A stretch of 64,000 nt of DNA, taken from Zonotrichia leucophrys gambelii (Eukaryota; Chordata; Aves; Passeriformes; Passerellidae). The notes beneath the pieces are model-generated. The model was not told where the DNA came from. It was given only the letters and a program-made list of their open reading frames with translations, and ran no database searches. Position 1 is the first letter of the stretch. Each line of letters opens with the position of its first letter. A program made the position numbers and the translations under genes. Positions 43,401 to 58,400 of the stretch are shown one piece after another. The DNA is taken from contig NC_088170.1 in NCBI RefSeq assembly GCF_028769735.1, forward strand, positions 51,121,585-51,185,584, read 5' to 3'.

Positions 43401-46400
43401 TCTAGTGATCTATGAAAGGAATAACTGTTGATATTGTGGCTATTAAATCTTTTTGCTCAAAGAGACGATGTGTTTACATTGTAATTCTAAAGAGTCTGAA
43501 TCAGATGAATGTGCAACTAGTAGCATTCAAGGAATCTGATTTTCCTGCTGTTTTTCTCTATTTTTTTTATTTTAGAGATCTAGGATGCTGCATTGGGCAT
43601 GGTGGTATTTGGTCAAAGGTTGGATTTGATGATCGTGACTGTAACTTCCAATCTTAATGATTCTCTGGTTCTGTGATCTGACCACAAAATGAAAACAAGA
43701 GGATTATAACCCATGGTTATCCCAAGGTTAGTAGATGACAGTTACTGATGTCTGTGCAAACTCAGTTCAGCTCATGATGCATTTATGCTATGATACCATG
43801 TTCCATAACCCCCAGGACCCTATTTTTCTAAAGAATATTTTCTGACACGGTGCATGCCTTGAGAAGTGCAGTGGTGATGCAATAATACTGTCTAAGAAAA
43901 AGGGTGACCACTTTACAATTCCTACTTCATTTGTTACAGCAACTGGCCCCTATGTACAGAAGAAGTTAAGGTTAATGACAGTAAGAAAAGAGAACAGCAT
44001 CAGGATTACTATGACAAAAAGCTAGAGAATTAAGGCTGTGTAATTGCTACAGAGTTTGCATCATGCCAAGGAAGCCATACAAGTGAAGTTTATAATCAGA
44101 GGTCAGTGACTTGGTCTTCACTGTCCAAGTGTTGCACACGAATCACACAGCTCTGCAAAGCAATGCATTGCTCTGCAGTGCTGTGCACTCAGGAAAAAGA
44201 CCAACAAGACCCACCAGAACATATCCTGGACATCCTGACTGCATTAAACAACTAGAGTACACTGAACAAGAGGAACACCAAAATAACAATATGCATCACT
44301 ATTTCCAATTCTCAAACATTAAAATGGAAATCGAATACCAATTCTCTTCACTGGAAGTGAGGAAATAAGTTATTGTTTGTGAATCCCTCAGAGGTAATAA
44401 AGAATACCAGAGAAAAGCCAGTGAGGAAATTAACCATTTTATCACCATGGCAGGGTTTGAGGCATTTTAACAAAGGCAGAATACCCGCCAAAACTCCTAA
44501 GTCAAGGGACTACAAAATATTGCAGGCTTAGCCAGTACCAGCAGATTGCCCCTTCCCACTCTTTAACAGTGTACAATTAGGCATTATTTCTAAGATATTA
44601 AGTTCTTGCTTAACAATCTCAGTAGTAGTACTACAGATATTTATCCCTTCTATCATCCTTTTGTAAAATACTAAATTTCCTAGATCTCTTTAGTTTCCTA
44701 GGACACTCTCAAGAGTGTTCAGATATGCAAACTGGGGTTTTTTTTGTTGTTTTATTCTTGGTGTTTTGTTTTTTTTTTACTGGTCTCTTTCATTACATTC
44801 AATTTCTCTGATAATTATTTCACGTAAAAAATAAATATGTATGGTTATGTTGCAAACTAATGGTAAAATCACATCTTTGGTCCTATTATACACCTCTTTA
44901 ACCATGGTCCAGCATTACAAGATTTCTATTCATTCCCTGTAAGGTGGTTCCTCTTCCCTATACAGTTGCAGCAGGCATAAGAAAAACATCCAAGAAGCAG
45001 TATCAAAGCTATAAACAGTTTTCTGCATGCTCTTTGATACAGATAAATAGGAGTAATGCAGGATAACACTGGAGCAGCAGCAGGAGCACACTGCACTCTA
45101 ACAAGCCCAGACAGACTCCCTCTACTGGAGTGATTCTCCAGCTGACCTAAACTGCTCCAGATGCCCTACTGAAACAGAAGACCTAAAGAAACTCCTTAGT
45201 CTTACCAGTTTGAAGAGGAATAAATTGTGCTGATTTATATCAGTTAAATTCTATCCATCTAGAAGTACCACATGATTTTTTGTCAAGTAGTTTAATAAAT
45301 ATTATTGTTGTTGTTGAAAAATGTAATAGTTTACTTTCAGTTTTGGTCCATACCACAACCATAGCTGTTTTAACAACCAGCTGCTTTATCCAATGTCTCC
45401 AAGAGTTAATTTCTGTACATATAGAACTAAATTATTCCTATGGTCCTCTCAGTGCAGAAAAGCAAGCATATAAACCCCCCACATCCTAGTACATACCTTT
45501 ATTCTATGAAATCGAACAATATCTCCAACTTTGTAAATTTTTGGTAGAAAATCTAGGTTTCCACTAAAAAGACTGCATGTTAACTTCACATTTGATTGGT
45601 CCACAAGTGTTACAATTGAGCAATAATCTGTAAAATATAAAAGTGTCTGGATGAGTAACAGGCATTAAGGAATTATTAATATACAGATACTAAATTTGGG
45701 AGGAACTGGCCCTATGGCCAATGTTTGTTGCTATGATTTGTGTAACTTTCTTTATTTTAATTTTTTTACAGTACCATAATAACTGAAATGTGACCCATCT
45801 TTTCGATAATTAGCCCAAATAACTGAAAATGAAATGTGTGATTAAGCACAGCGCTGTGTGCAAGAACACACAAACCTTTTTCTTCTGTCTACAACAGGCA
45901 TGCCATTCTTTCACATTTCAATTACTTCTACAAAATGAGGCACATATCTACAATTTAATAAAATCATTTTCTAAGATTTATTTTGCACAGCTTTCTGAAA
46001 AGGTAATAAGTTCTACAAGTTCTACAAGCAAATTAAAGCATAAATTACATATCCTCAATTTCAACAAAATATGCAAGATAGATATATATACCACAAGAAC
46101 AGAGTCACACAGTGGTAGCCAGAAAGTAGAGTAAAAATATGAAATATGCCTTTCTGAAGTTAAACTTCATAGAATTTCACTTCTAATAATGATCTAAAAA
46201 GTAAAATCAAAACAAGATACAAAGATAACAATGCAGATCAGTCAAGAACAGAGCAGTATCTGTGGATGACATAAATGAATCCTGTATTTTCCATTTCAGC
46301 TTACAGAACAGGTGTGCTCTGATATCTTATAAACAGAGTAAAAGCACATTTGCTGTTTTGCAACATGGCAGCTGGTAACCTACCTGAGAAACCAAGTAGC

Positions 46401-49400
46401 AGTGGGAAGAAAGGCCCTGCTCTCCTGAACCTCCTACTGTCCCTCCAAGAGACACCTGCAACCACAGCCAGAGGAACAGAGACTAGGAAGGAGGAAAGGG
46501 GTGCCTGGAGTGAAGCTGAACCTGGAAAAGGTGGAGGAACAGTGTCCCCCCTAAGTGTTCAAATATTTCTTTGTCTCAATATCTGAATGAGTTATTAGAT
46601 GTTTATGTTAACTGGCATGAATTAAATTCCCCAAATCAAATCTGTTTTGCCCTGACAGACACTTGCTCATCTCTTCAAAAGAAAAACCGAAACAGAAGAG
46701 AAAAAAAAATCTTAATTATCAAAAACCCCAACTTCTCTTAGCTGGAATTCTATGAGGTGATAATGACACTACACCAGTATATACAGCTGGGAACTGAACA
46801 AAGGTGTTGTAGGTCTAAAAGTCAATGAAGTCCCCATCATGCACATTATAAAGATGCAGACACATAAACTGTTGCTAGACAGCTCTGAAAGAGAATGCTG
46901 TCAGGCTAGTAAAACTGACAGATTTGCCTTGTATAAAAAAGCTACAGGAAGGGAGTCATAAAAAGATGATTGTTATATGCAAACTCTCTGAATAGATTCC
47001 CTAAACACGAGGGCAGGTATGTAAGATTGGATTAAAATACATGCTTCAAAAGAAATATTCTTCTGTTTCCAGCACATATACCCTTAAATTTTGCTACGAT
47101 TTAAACTTAAAAGTTGAAATTCCTTAATGATTTAAAGGAATGAAGTGATGAAAGAAATCCAATGAAGGCTTACCAAGAAATAAAACTTTTCCTACAGATA
47201 CAAAAACCTTCTGTATTTCTATAAAACTAGTATTCTTCTTCCTTCCCAAGTTTTTATACAGATTCAATAATGACAAATCATTTTGCACTCAGAAATTGCT
47301 GAGATCACTCTTTTCCACTCCCACCAAAGGCACAAGGTCCACATACAGTCTATTTTAACATTTTATGCTAGGAATGTCAAGAATAAACTCCAGTCACTGG
47401 CTGACAAAAACTGCAAGTATTTACTACTGTAATCCAAAGACTGATGCATTTCTGTGGGTATGAATTCTAGAGGTTAACTTAAAAGATCTGTTGCAAATAT
47501 GAGCAAAATGAGCAATTAAGAAGAAAAGCCCATATGGCTCATAGATTTACAATCCTTTGGGGATGCAGAATAACATGCTACAGTGCACTGATATAACCCA
47601 ACATCACAATCAAGAGGAAGTAGCAAAAACATTCCACATTAAAATTGTGGTTACTCTTTGATGCTGTGATTATGCAACCTAGTCAGCTTCATACATGTGC
47701 AGCTGCCTGTTTAATGGCAGAAGTTAAACACACTACCTCAATTTTCTGTGTAATTAGCATAATCATATAAGACAGATAATCATCCTAGTCAAAGCAGTAT
47801 AAAATAGTACACTTGCTTTACATAGCCAGGGAACACTTTCTACATAACAGAGGTTCAGTCTTCCATGAAGTCTTCTGTGACTTCAGTCTTCTATGCCTTA
47901 CTATCACCTCAAAACATCCCTTCTACAAACCTAAGTACAATAGAGGTCTCTGAGAACAAAGTATAAATACTCAGTTTTTAAATGAAATCCTCATTCAGCA
48001 AAGTCCTTTATGAAGGTTAAAAATAAAAAGCCACTTGTCTTTTCTAGTTGAAATGTGGAAATTGTTTCCTGTTTTCCACAGTAGCATTACAGATCATTGA
48101 ATGAATTCACTTTTCTGAAAAAATAGTGAGTCAAACTCTACACAAAATTGCTGAATTTACATAATGTCTTAGAGTTAAACAAAACAATATAATGTCATTG
48201 TTCACACTTGTGATTTTTCTCAATATACTACCCAAAAAAGCAAAATTCCTTCATTACCAAGCTAATAAATAAATAAATAATGGAAGTTTACATATTGGAG
48301 TCAATTTTCCCTTACTAGAGAAATTAACTCAATTGATTAAAAAATCCACTGATTTTCTTTAAAAGAGAATTTTTACCACTGGTAGATTTTACTTGCAATA
48401 ACCTGTCTTAAAAATATGACACAAGGGATGCACAGTTCAGCAAATTTATATGCTACAGAAGAAAGCTTTCTACTTTCATAAGAGATTGTCTCAGTAAGAG
48501 CACTGAATTTCAGTATTTCATAGTGCTACGCAGACCTTAAAAGTGAACCTACCTTTTTTTTAAATATATTTAATTATTATGAAGAGGTATTCTCATTTAA
48601 GCTTAACATCATGTAAGGAAGCACCTGCCATGGACAGCTACCTGTGCTGGTAACCTCCCAGAAGTGGTGTTACAAAAACAAGGAGACATAACCCCTGTTT
48701 AATTTAAATGAAAATACAGAGTGATGGTCTGTATGCATCTTATACACTTTTTATACTCTTTCAGCTAAGTCTTTATTGTTCTTTACAAATACAATTGCTA
48801 TAACCTGTTAACAAGTTCTTTATTTCATTTCATAAAAATTTGGTAATCAGTAGAAGGTGGCACTGTCTGCATAGTGAATGCTGACTGTCAAGCTATCTAG
48901 GTCCTTTAGTTTGAAATAGGAATCTCTTGCAGCTCTGTAAAAGTTACTGAAAATCTAAAATCCACTATGATAGTCTAGGTTCCTTCTTCAGGTTACAACT
49001 TTTCCTTCATAATGCCACAGCATTTCCACTCTTTTTACAGAAATCTCTGTTATGCTGGCTATGCATGAGCAGAAAGCCAGCATTTCTCCACAGTGTGTTC
49101 AGACAGGTAAAAAAACCACAAAAATCCCACACCTTCACGTACAAACTCATTTTTCAGTTATCCTAAGAAAACCAAAATTGCTAAAAAAGCTTTCCAGATT
49201 AGTAGTTATTGATATTGTAGGACCAACAAATTGTTTAGTATTTACTGATTAAAAATTTATTGTAGTTCTACTGAGGACTTCAGCAGTTCCTGACAAATTT
49301 GCTTGTATAAATTGTTAAGGTGGAAAGCATCGATCTAATTACACATCCCCCTTTGGGCAATCACATATTTATTCTTCAATAACATTTAGTGGAAAACCCA

Positions 49401-52400
49401 CTACCCTGAACCAATAACTTCTTCCTTCCAAAAGATAAAAAAGGTTTTAGGCAATGTTGTTAGTAGTCAGGGACTCTAATTAAAGATTGCCTTCTGTTTC
49501 TTGTATTTCAATACACACAAAAAAGACAGATTATTGTAGCAAATTACTCTCTCTTCAAAACTAAATGAAACATTTAATACTGTTTTCAAGAATTTTTGAG
49601 GCCATTCAATACACAAGTGTCTGCACTAACACCCAACAGCTGACCCAGAAAACTTACCATTTATATTTCAACAAGACAGGAAAAAATAATATACATGTGC
49701 ACACAGTCCTATGTGTGTATATATATGCACATAAAAACATATGCTGCAGAAGCCTAAAACAAAATCTCTGAAGAATCAAACTTACTAGAGCTTGTTATTT
49801 CTAACATAATAGTGATACACTTTAGAGATACAATTTGGTAACTACCAGAAGCATCTGGCTAAACAGATGTTTCAATGCCATCATTTGAAATCTCTAGATC
49901 AAAGTAATTGTCTTTAGATTTCTATTAACTATTTATTATTATTATTAATTCCTTCAGATTTTTTTTAATCTTTTATTGATCTTCTATATTTTAAGATAAT
50001 AAAGAGTGATTATTTTAAAAAGAAATGCATATAAACCACAGTGAACAGAAGGGAAAACAGTATTCTAATCCCTAGGGGTCTAGAAATGAAATTGCTGTCT
50101 TTACCTCGGCAACAGTTTTTATTCTGTTCTGCAAAACTTATATAAATCCTCAACATTTTGATTCATAAAAGTACCCCAAAACGGAACACAATACTTTGAA
50201 GGAAAAACTACTGCAGATATAATTGAGTCTGCTTCCTCACAAAAGGACACCACAACATTCTGTGATGAGTTTCCTTTGCACTGTAAAGTTGGTTTTTTAT
50301 TACTTGCTAAAAATTGACTATTGCAATTCAAGCTGACCAAATGGTATCATTGAAATTAGAGCTCATTTTTCAGCTACATAATTTTAAACAAACTCTTGGT
50401 TGTTTGATGAACTTGGCTCAAGATCAAAAAACAATTGAAAACAAAAATAAAACTCCGTGCTTCAAAAATTCTTTAATAATCTGATTTGATTCTTAATCTG
50501 CATTTTGGGCATGTAGAACTGTTGACCTGGAAGTGGTCAGGCTTCTTAGAAATGTCTTTTCCAAAACTGTCATCCTTTATTAATTTTGATTCTAAGAAAT
50601 ATTTTGTAATAATAAAATAGTTACAATCTAAATAAGTGTCTAGGTAGGATAAAATGAGATTTTAACTGAACATGTGACATAAAAATACACTGCATGTATC
50701 TATGATAAAATGCTAGCAGAAGGCTTCCCCAGAAAAACAGGACATGAATTCTATGACATTGTTGACCAGCAGCAAGGATTCTTCTTCATTCTTCCCTGCT
50801 TTATGGAAAATACTGACCAGTATCTACACAAAAAAAAAAAAAAGGGTTGGGGAAGCAGTCGGTGTCACTTTGTAATGTCCTAAAACTTTCATGGTCAAGC
50901 ATATAGTCTCTGTAATTGGACACTACAAAGATAGAGGTCTTTTTTCTTCTATTTACTTCTCTTTTCTTTTAAATCTCAAGGTTAAGTACTTGAGATATCC
51001 TTAAGATAAAGAGAAGGATAGAAGAGAACATCATCTTTGTTAAAAATTTAAAACATCTTAAACTATTGGGGAAGGAAAGTTTGAATATAGTTCTGAACAC
51101 TTCCAGCAGATCTTCTATCAGACAAAGTCCCATTTTTCTCTTATATGAAGCAAGACCCAAAGCACTTTCTTGGACAATTTTCAAAACTCATGAAGCTCTT
51201 ATATACTGAGGTGTCAAACAATATGCCCTGAGCAAAAGTGTGCTTAGCTAAAACAACTTTCTGTGTAATAAATGATTTATGAACATACTGAAAACTCATT
51301 TAATTCATCAGTGTTTTAACACTCACTTAATGCAATAATGGCAATGAAAATGATTAACTTTAATTATAGATAACAGAAATCAACAAGCATAAATTAGGTA
51401 CCTGTCCAGTGGTACCCACCTTCAGTGGGAACACAGTGCAAAACCTCAGCCTTAGGCCTTCATGTGTGTAAGAAGGAGCAGCATCATATACCTCAGGGCA
51501 TATTTATTTAGTGAATAAAGACCCATGTGGATAAAGTACAGAGGCCCCACTTTCCAGGCTTCCCGGGGGCTTCAGCTTGAAGCTACATGATTCTGTTATT
51601 ACAGTGTCAAACAGAGAATGTATTGATGCAGGACTGGGTCAGATCTAAAGCAACTACAGACTTTTCTGACAAGAGCCACTTCATGCCCTGACAATGCAGA
51701 ACAATCATCGACAATTTTGTACCCTCTCAAGCAAACATCACTCTGGATTGTGCAAAAACTTAAAAACCAGCATTGAAATATTTGACTGATTAGTGAGTAT
51801 TTTTACTCAAAACCCCAGACTAATTAGAACTATATTAGAGATTTTCATTATAGAGTAGTAAGTGAATTTACAGCTATCTTCATAAATAAGAAATATCAGA
51901 TTGTGTCCCTGTTCTCCAATGATACTGTTGGGTTTATTTTAATAATGTCAACTGAAAATATACAGGGAAGACATATCAGGAAGTTATTTATGACATTTTG
52001 GAAAGGACTAGTTGCTAAACAAACAATCATTGTCCCTATTAAATTTCTAATAATGAAATGGAAGTGATTAACTTCACAAATAACTCAGATGAAAAAAATC
52101 TCTCCTAGCTGCTTCAGAGACATGCTGCTTCATAAGACAGTGCATTTAACTTCACATTTTTACATATCTGGAAAGAATGGCTGCCCTAATGATTTCCAGC
52201 AATCAGTGCTTGTCTAATTAAGATGTTCCAAGTCTTCAATTCCCTGAAGTCTTGTTAAAGTAGCTGGACAAATAATAAATCCCTTTAAGAATTTTCTTCA
52301 TTTGCTATCCCCACCAGTCTGCCTGAACTGGCTGATATCTCTTATCTATTTGTTTTTCTGTTTCCTTGGTATTAGCTGGTCAAAGGATCATGTGAATTTG

Positions 52401-55400
52401 TTTTTCTGGTTGATTTTGAACAAACATAGTAAGAACAGTTCTGGCTGGAGGACATTTCAAATCTCTTGAATATTGTACATACCAGTTCCTTTGCTAATAT
52501 ATGGAGGCTTGAAGAATTTCACAACTCCATACAAGTTCACTACAGTTCCATCTTTAAGATGATTCAGGGGAGTATACACATATTTTGGAGCAACAGACTG
52601 AAAAGGCATGATACAATAAGGGAACAGAAGAAAAAATTAGTCAAATAATTCACACAGAATTTTGTCTTTTAACGTCATTAATCCTCAGACATATTTATTT
52701 AATCTTAAAAAGAGAAATAAAGATTATCTATTTCTTTGTATCTTATTCACTTGAGACTTAGAAAGGACTTTTAATTTCTTTCTGTGATTGCACCTTTCTC
52801 ACAATAAGCCAATCAGTTAACTGAAGTAAGTTTCAACACATGAACCAGGTGAGTAAAAGCCATTACAATAAAGAACAATGAAAGACAATTTTGTACTGCT
52901 TCATTTTTACATGCCCATCCAGAGGACTTTTTAAAACACATATATAAACAGCTTTGTATTTCTGCTTGGCAGTGTCACTGCACAGAATCCTTGTCTTGGG
53001 ATGGTGGTGGGGGGGGTTACCTCTCACAGCCACTGTGCACATCTCCTGATTAAAATTCCACAGCTGCTGGAGGATTAAAGAAATTAAGGGCTAATTTCTG
53101 CAGTTTAAGGACTATTCTCCTCTCATCTTAAGGTTGCTGACTAGACTCTTTCAAAGAATAAGAGTTCTCTCAAACTGATTGAAAACTTAGGTTTTCAAGT
53201 ACTATACTGAAAAAATGAAACTGTAAATAAAAATTGAAAACAAACTCTAGCACCACTGGTACTGAATCTTTAACATCATGATAAAGAACACTAAAATTTC
53301 ATAAACCAGTTCCTCTGCTTTTAAAATACTATTTCTTGTAAAATTTTAAGTCAGACACATAAGGGCTTGTTACAAACAGAAATCAAAACAAATGTTAAAA
53401 CCAATATTGGAAGTCTGATTTTAAAGCAAAGGAAGTTTTGTATTTCATTTTTTCTTTTTACAACACAAGCATACAATCTTGTTTAGATCAACAGTTACCT
53501 TTCTAATTCAAATTTCCTAAACCAACACGAAATCCAGTTGGAGACTGAGATGGGAACTGTACTACAAGGATAGAAAATGTACTACTTCTTCCACATTTTA
53601 TTTTGTGTTCCAGGTATACTATTTGTAAAAGGAAAAGCTAAATGACTGCTGGGATAAGCATATGGAAATAAATTAAACTGGAACAAAAATGAATTCCACG
53701 CCTTCTTATTAACATGTAGTTAATTTAATGTGATTTAAAAACATCCCAAATACAAACTCACCACAGATGCAGTTTCTGAAGCAGCACTTGTTCCTGGTTT
53801 AGCGTAGATCTGTGGAGAAAAAATAACAAACTTCCTGACTACAAAATTGAAGGTACTGAAAATATAACAGCATTTGATAACTTTAAAGCAAATACAACAC
53901 TATATAGAAATACAAACCAGCCCTACGGACATTTTTGCCATATCTGAACCATATCTGAATCTAGTAAAATTTTAGCTACAGAAGAAAAGAAAGCAGTATT
54001 TACTGCACTCACACTCATACATAAGGTATGTATGAGTGTGAGTGCAGTAAATACCATGTATTCATTAATTCAAAAAAATACACACATTTTCTAAAGTCAC
54101 CCAGTTGAATATGTTAGGTCACATTAACAGAGTAGCATTTGAAAGCTGGAGGCCACAAATTTAAAACTACACTTGCTTAACATAGACCTTAAATGGGTTT
54201 AAGGTTTTGTACATAAAGATGTATGTACATGTCAATGCTTAGAGCATATCTATTCTCAGTGACTTGTTACTTTCCTCTGGGGGAAAAAGTTCACTAGAAC
54301 GGGATAAATTTTACTTAAAGATAGTTCCTTGAGCCTTATTTATAAGCCAGACTTACCTTCAATGTAAGGTCTTTTAAAGAACTAATCGTGGAGATTTGAT
54401 GAAAAGCCAACACTCCCCACTCTCTGTGAGGAACACAGGGCTCAGGCATCACCCCAATGCCACAGGCCAGCCTGGCTGCTGGTCCCAGAGCCCCTGTCAC
54501 AGCTGTGTCCTGCCTCAGCACTGCCCACTCCTGCCAGGGATCTGCTTCTGCTCTCCACCTCAGCTGCACTCCTGAAGCTGATTTTACTTTTAAACAGCCA
54601 AGTGAAAAGTTATGACTGGGGAACTGAAGCCCACACAAAGTCTGCTCATTTGTATTAATGTTAAGCATCCAATATGTGTGTCACCAAACAAAGTGCCACA
54701 AGCTCCATTCTGTGGTCAGTGATGAGATAAACACTTCAGCACAACCCAGGCATTCAGGGAGCTGCACAGTGTCTTTGGGATTAGACTGTATGGCATGAGG
54801 TCTCGCCAATACTCAGTTAAAGGCCTGCAGTAGTTTCTAAAATATAGGCACTTTTAGCTTACACACACCTATTCAGACTCAGGGCAGTTTTGCTATCCAT
54901 GATCTTCAATGAAAAATATTCTTTCTACCTATATATCATCATCATCAACAGATAATGAATGTCATGAAACAGTCTGCACTAGCATTTTAAATAATCTTGT
55001 TTCTCACTGAGCTGTGTGGCAAGCTTTAGTTACCTATAGAGGTCAATTCCAGAACAGAAGTGCCTTTCTGAAATTTAAAAAAAAAAAAAATTTTTCTTAA
55101 ATTTAGGTTTTAATTAGACAATAACTGTACAGATAAAACTAAACAAAATTGATGTAATAGTACAAAAGAACAAATATTTTACTCAGGACAAAAGGGTACA
55201 ATTCTCTGTATAAAATTTAGACTATAGCAGTCCATATATTTGAAAGGCAACAACTAATGATGTGAGTTAAAACAGTACAGACCAGAGAAAACTAAAAATT
55301 TTAGACCTGAAATCACTCTTGCACCCTCTACCTTGTCAGCAGTATTGAAATGTGTTATGCACAAGAGTAGTTTAAACTGCTCTAGGAATCTATCTAAAGT

Positions 55401-58400
55401 CAACCATAGTCAAATTCTTCCACTCAACAAGTAGAAATTTACCTGGAAAATAATTTGGTTAGGGCTATTATAAAATTACATGTGCACACACACACACACA
55501 CAGAGGAAACATGTCTTGTTTCCTGATGAACATGGTAAATAATCTGTACCATTTAAGTTTCACATAGATTTTATTGGGTTTTTTTCCTATTATAAAGCAA
55601 AATAAATGCATTTTGGAAATTGAAAAAAAAGGGAAAAAAAAGTTGGGCAACCACGTACATAAATGGTTGATCCAGCTTCTTCAGACACTTCCAGGTGACA
55701 ATCATGTCTATCATCCTCCCTCTCTGTAGGCAATTTTATCACCTTGAATCCTGCAGCTATGAAGGTTTCCTATGGGGACACAGCAATAACAGAAAATTAT
55801 AGAGATTCTAACACATGCTCTATTTTAAGACTATATCATGTGAAATTTCACCCTAAAGTCTCAAGACACTGAAGAAACAAAAATCCTGAACAAATTTTAA
55901 AATCTGTCTTTGAGTTTCCCAATTTAGTTCTTCTCCCCATGGAATTTATATTTACAACAAATGCCAGGAAGCTTTTCTTTTTAATTCTGCTGAAATTTTC
56001 ACACTCATGATGCTACTGTAACAGACTGCTATTTTTGACAAAGCCTAGGGAGGAAGGTTCACACTGAATAAAGCAAGAGAATCATTCTTCTTTAAATACA
56101 ATAAGGACTGACTGCTTTCTGTTTAGCTTAACTAAAGTAAAAAGAAATCACATGTCAGACCAGCAGTGATAAAATATTTTTTCTCAGAGCTCTTTCCCAA
56201 TGAATTACAGCTGTACATTTAAGAAACTCTCCTATAAACTCTGTTTTGGCTGGACCAACAGCTTCCTTAAGGGTTAAATAGGTAGGTCAATCAACAGGTA
56301 AGTTTCTGGTAGCAAAAGAGACCTTAAAAACATCTCTGGCATCACTCCTGAGATTCTGGCACAGAAAGAAATGATAACTCTATTTTCACTTTGGTACAAA
56401 GTTCCTCAGACACCACAAAAAGAACAAGAAAAGGAGGATTTAAAGGGTACATGATTCAAGTCCCAGCAGCAGCTCATGTTTTTAGCAGCAACTTCACCAA
56501 ATAAAAATTTAAAAAAAAAGTAAAAATTAAAAAGGCGGAGAAGATAGAGAATACATTAAATATCTTTAGGTAATCAGAGGTGATTTAAAAAGCTATCTGA
56601 TACAATGTAAAGCTCCTTTACAGTCAGCTCCCTTGCTATCAGAACTGCTTAGCAGGGCTGTGCCAGTGTGCTCCACTCCAATAAACATGTTAGACTTGAA
56701 ACTCTATTTCTATTCAAGCTTCTACCAAAAGCTCTTCCATAAACTTTTACTGAATAACTTTTCTTCATGTATTTATTTGATTACAACAAATAAAAGCGTT
56801 TTCTTATTGAAGTTGACAGTTTGAGCAAATATTGCACTATGACAGCGCTTTTTTTGCTATTTCAGCAATCTGACAATGCTACGCTAAATGATTTAAGATC
56901 CAAAACCTTAATGTTTTGTGCAAGAAAAAGAAAGGCTTCTAGATTAAGTGACAGTGATATATGTAGTTATTAAAACATCGGGGAAAAAATTTCTGCAGAA
57001 AACATAAATTTAATCAGACAGTTTAATTCACAATGAAACTACTTAGATGATTTTCAGGTAGTGTCACAATGCACACTTTGACTAAAAAAGCAATATATAA
57101 ACCTAGAAGTAAGCCATACTCAAAGCTAAATTAAAACATGTCAAAACAATTAGAACACTCAGTATTCTCTGCACTTCTAACACGTTGTCCTACTAACACA
57201 TATGAAAGTTGTCTCATTCTTTCCAAATACAGAAACACACAAATATGAACTTCAACAAACTCCATTACTTTTGCCAAAATCAAGTGTTAGTATGTGTCTT
57301 TCACTGTTTGGTGGTGCTACTCAGAATGTCCCTTCAACAGTAAAATCACCCTTTATCTAAAAAGCTATGTCTTATACATTATTTCCATTTCAGCATTTTA
57401 TTAGAATGCAGACTGCACAAGATTCTGGGATATGGCTGCTGAGACAGGACTGGAGATCTGTACAGGCAGCTCTTGTCTTGCTCTTGCTGTGTCAGAATGA
57501 ACTTCAGAATTACAGAGACTCAGCCTTTTAACAAGCTGATAAGAACTAAAATTTTTTGGATTAGTATTAGGTCATTAGTGATTACTCTCACGTAATATAT
57601 ACGCCATATGTAGCACCATGTTAAAAAATAACCAAAAACAAACATCCTCTCACACTGTGAAAGGACTGTGCAATTTCCATGAGAAAAAGACAGCACTAAC
57701 CTCAAAATCTAGTTCTACAGGCAGAAAGAACAGACACATTCTCAGATTTTTTTACAAATTCACTGTCAACTTTGACAGGTTGTGACTTGCAGTTTCTAAA
57801 CATGAAAAAAAAAAAGACCTAATATTTGTATGCTGCTTTGAAATTTAATGCTATATTAGTTTTCGAAATAGATTAGTTTCCATTTAATATTTAGCTACGA
57901 AGATCTTGTAATTGCCTTGGGAATCAAAGCTATTTACTTAAATTGGTGGATTTTGATGTCAACAGAAGTAAATTGCATAAATAAATTATGAGATTCAAAC
58001 AACATTTTTAAATGGCAAAAAGAAATTCTATTTCCCTCAAAGTGTGAAATACAGGAAATACAATATTTTTCCTGATGGTTATTCTGTTACAGATCAAGAA
58101 GACTCTCAGGAGACAACATGGTCACTCACATTTTTTAGAAATCGCCAGCTGCTCCCCCTGGCTACTTTAGCTAAAGTTCTTACAGCATTAAACTTTAGGA
58201 AGATATGATATGGAAATTAAAAAATACTAAAATCTGAAATGGTATGCAGCAAATAAACACTACCTTGTGCACCTTACTGAAGCAATTCTTAATGGCTAAA
58301 AACTGGAATTTTTTTCCAAACTCTGCTAGCTTCAGAAATCACCGTTTCCTTATATTCATATTCTTCCAAAATTAAAATCTCATTTGAGACATGAGGGAAG

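Larger units (their letters stand above)
53810..55658 (-). other. POT1: POT1 intron between exons 4 and 5
   Basis: Holds the perfect hairpin (53996-54054), a GC-richer patch at about 54400-54580 with no recognised family, an A/T run near 55078-55096, and a (CA)n microsatellite at 55485-55502. Confidence 0.85.

Noticed and set aside
46350..46586. Open frame of 78 codons beginning [15 protein letters not shown]
   Set aside because: No known similarity, plus strand inside a POT1 intron, no supporting signals.
53996..54054. MicroRNA precursor
   Set aside because: A perfect stem with a 3-base loop lacks the bulges and terminal loop of typical precursors; reported only as a hairpin of unknown meaning.
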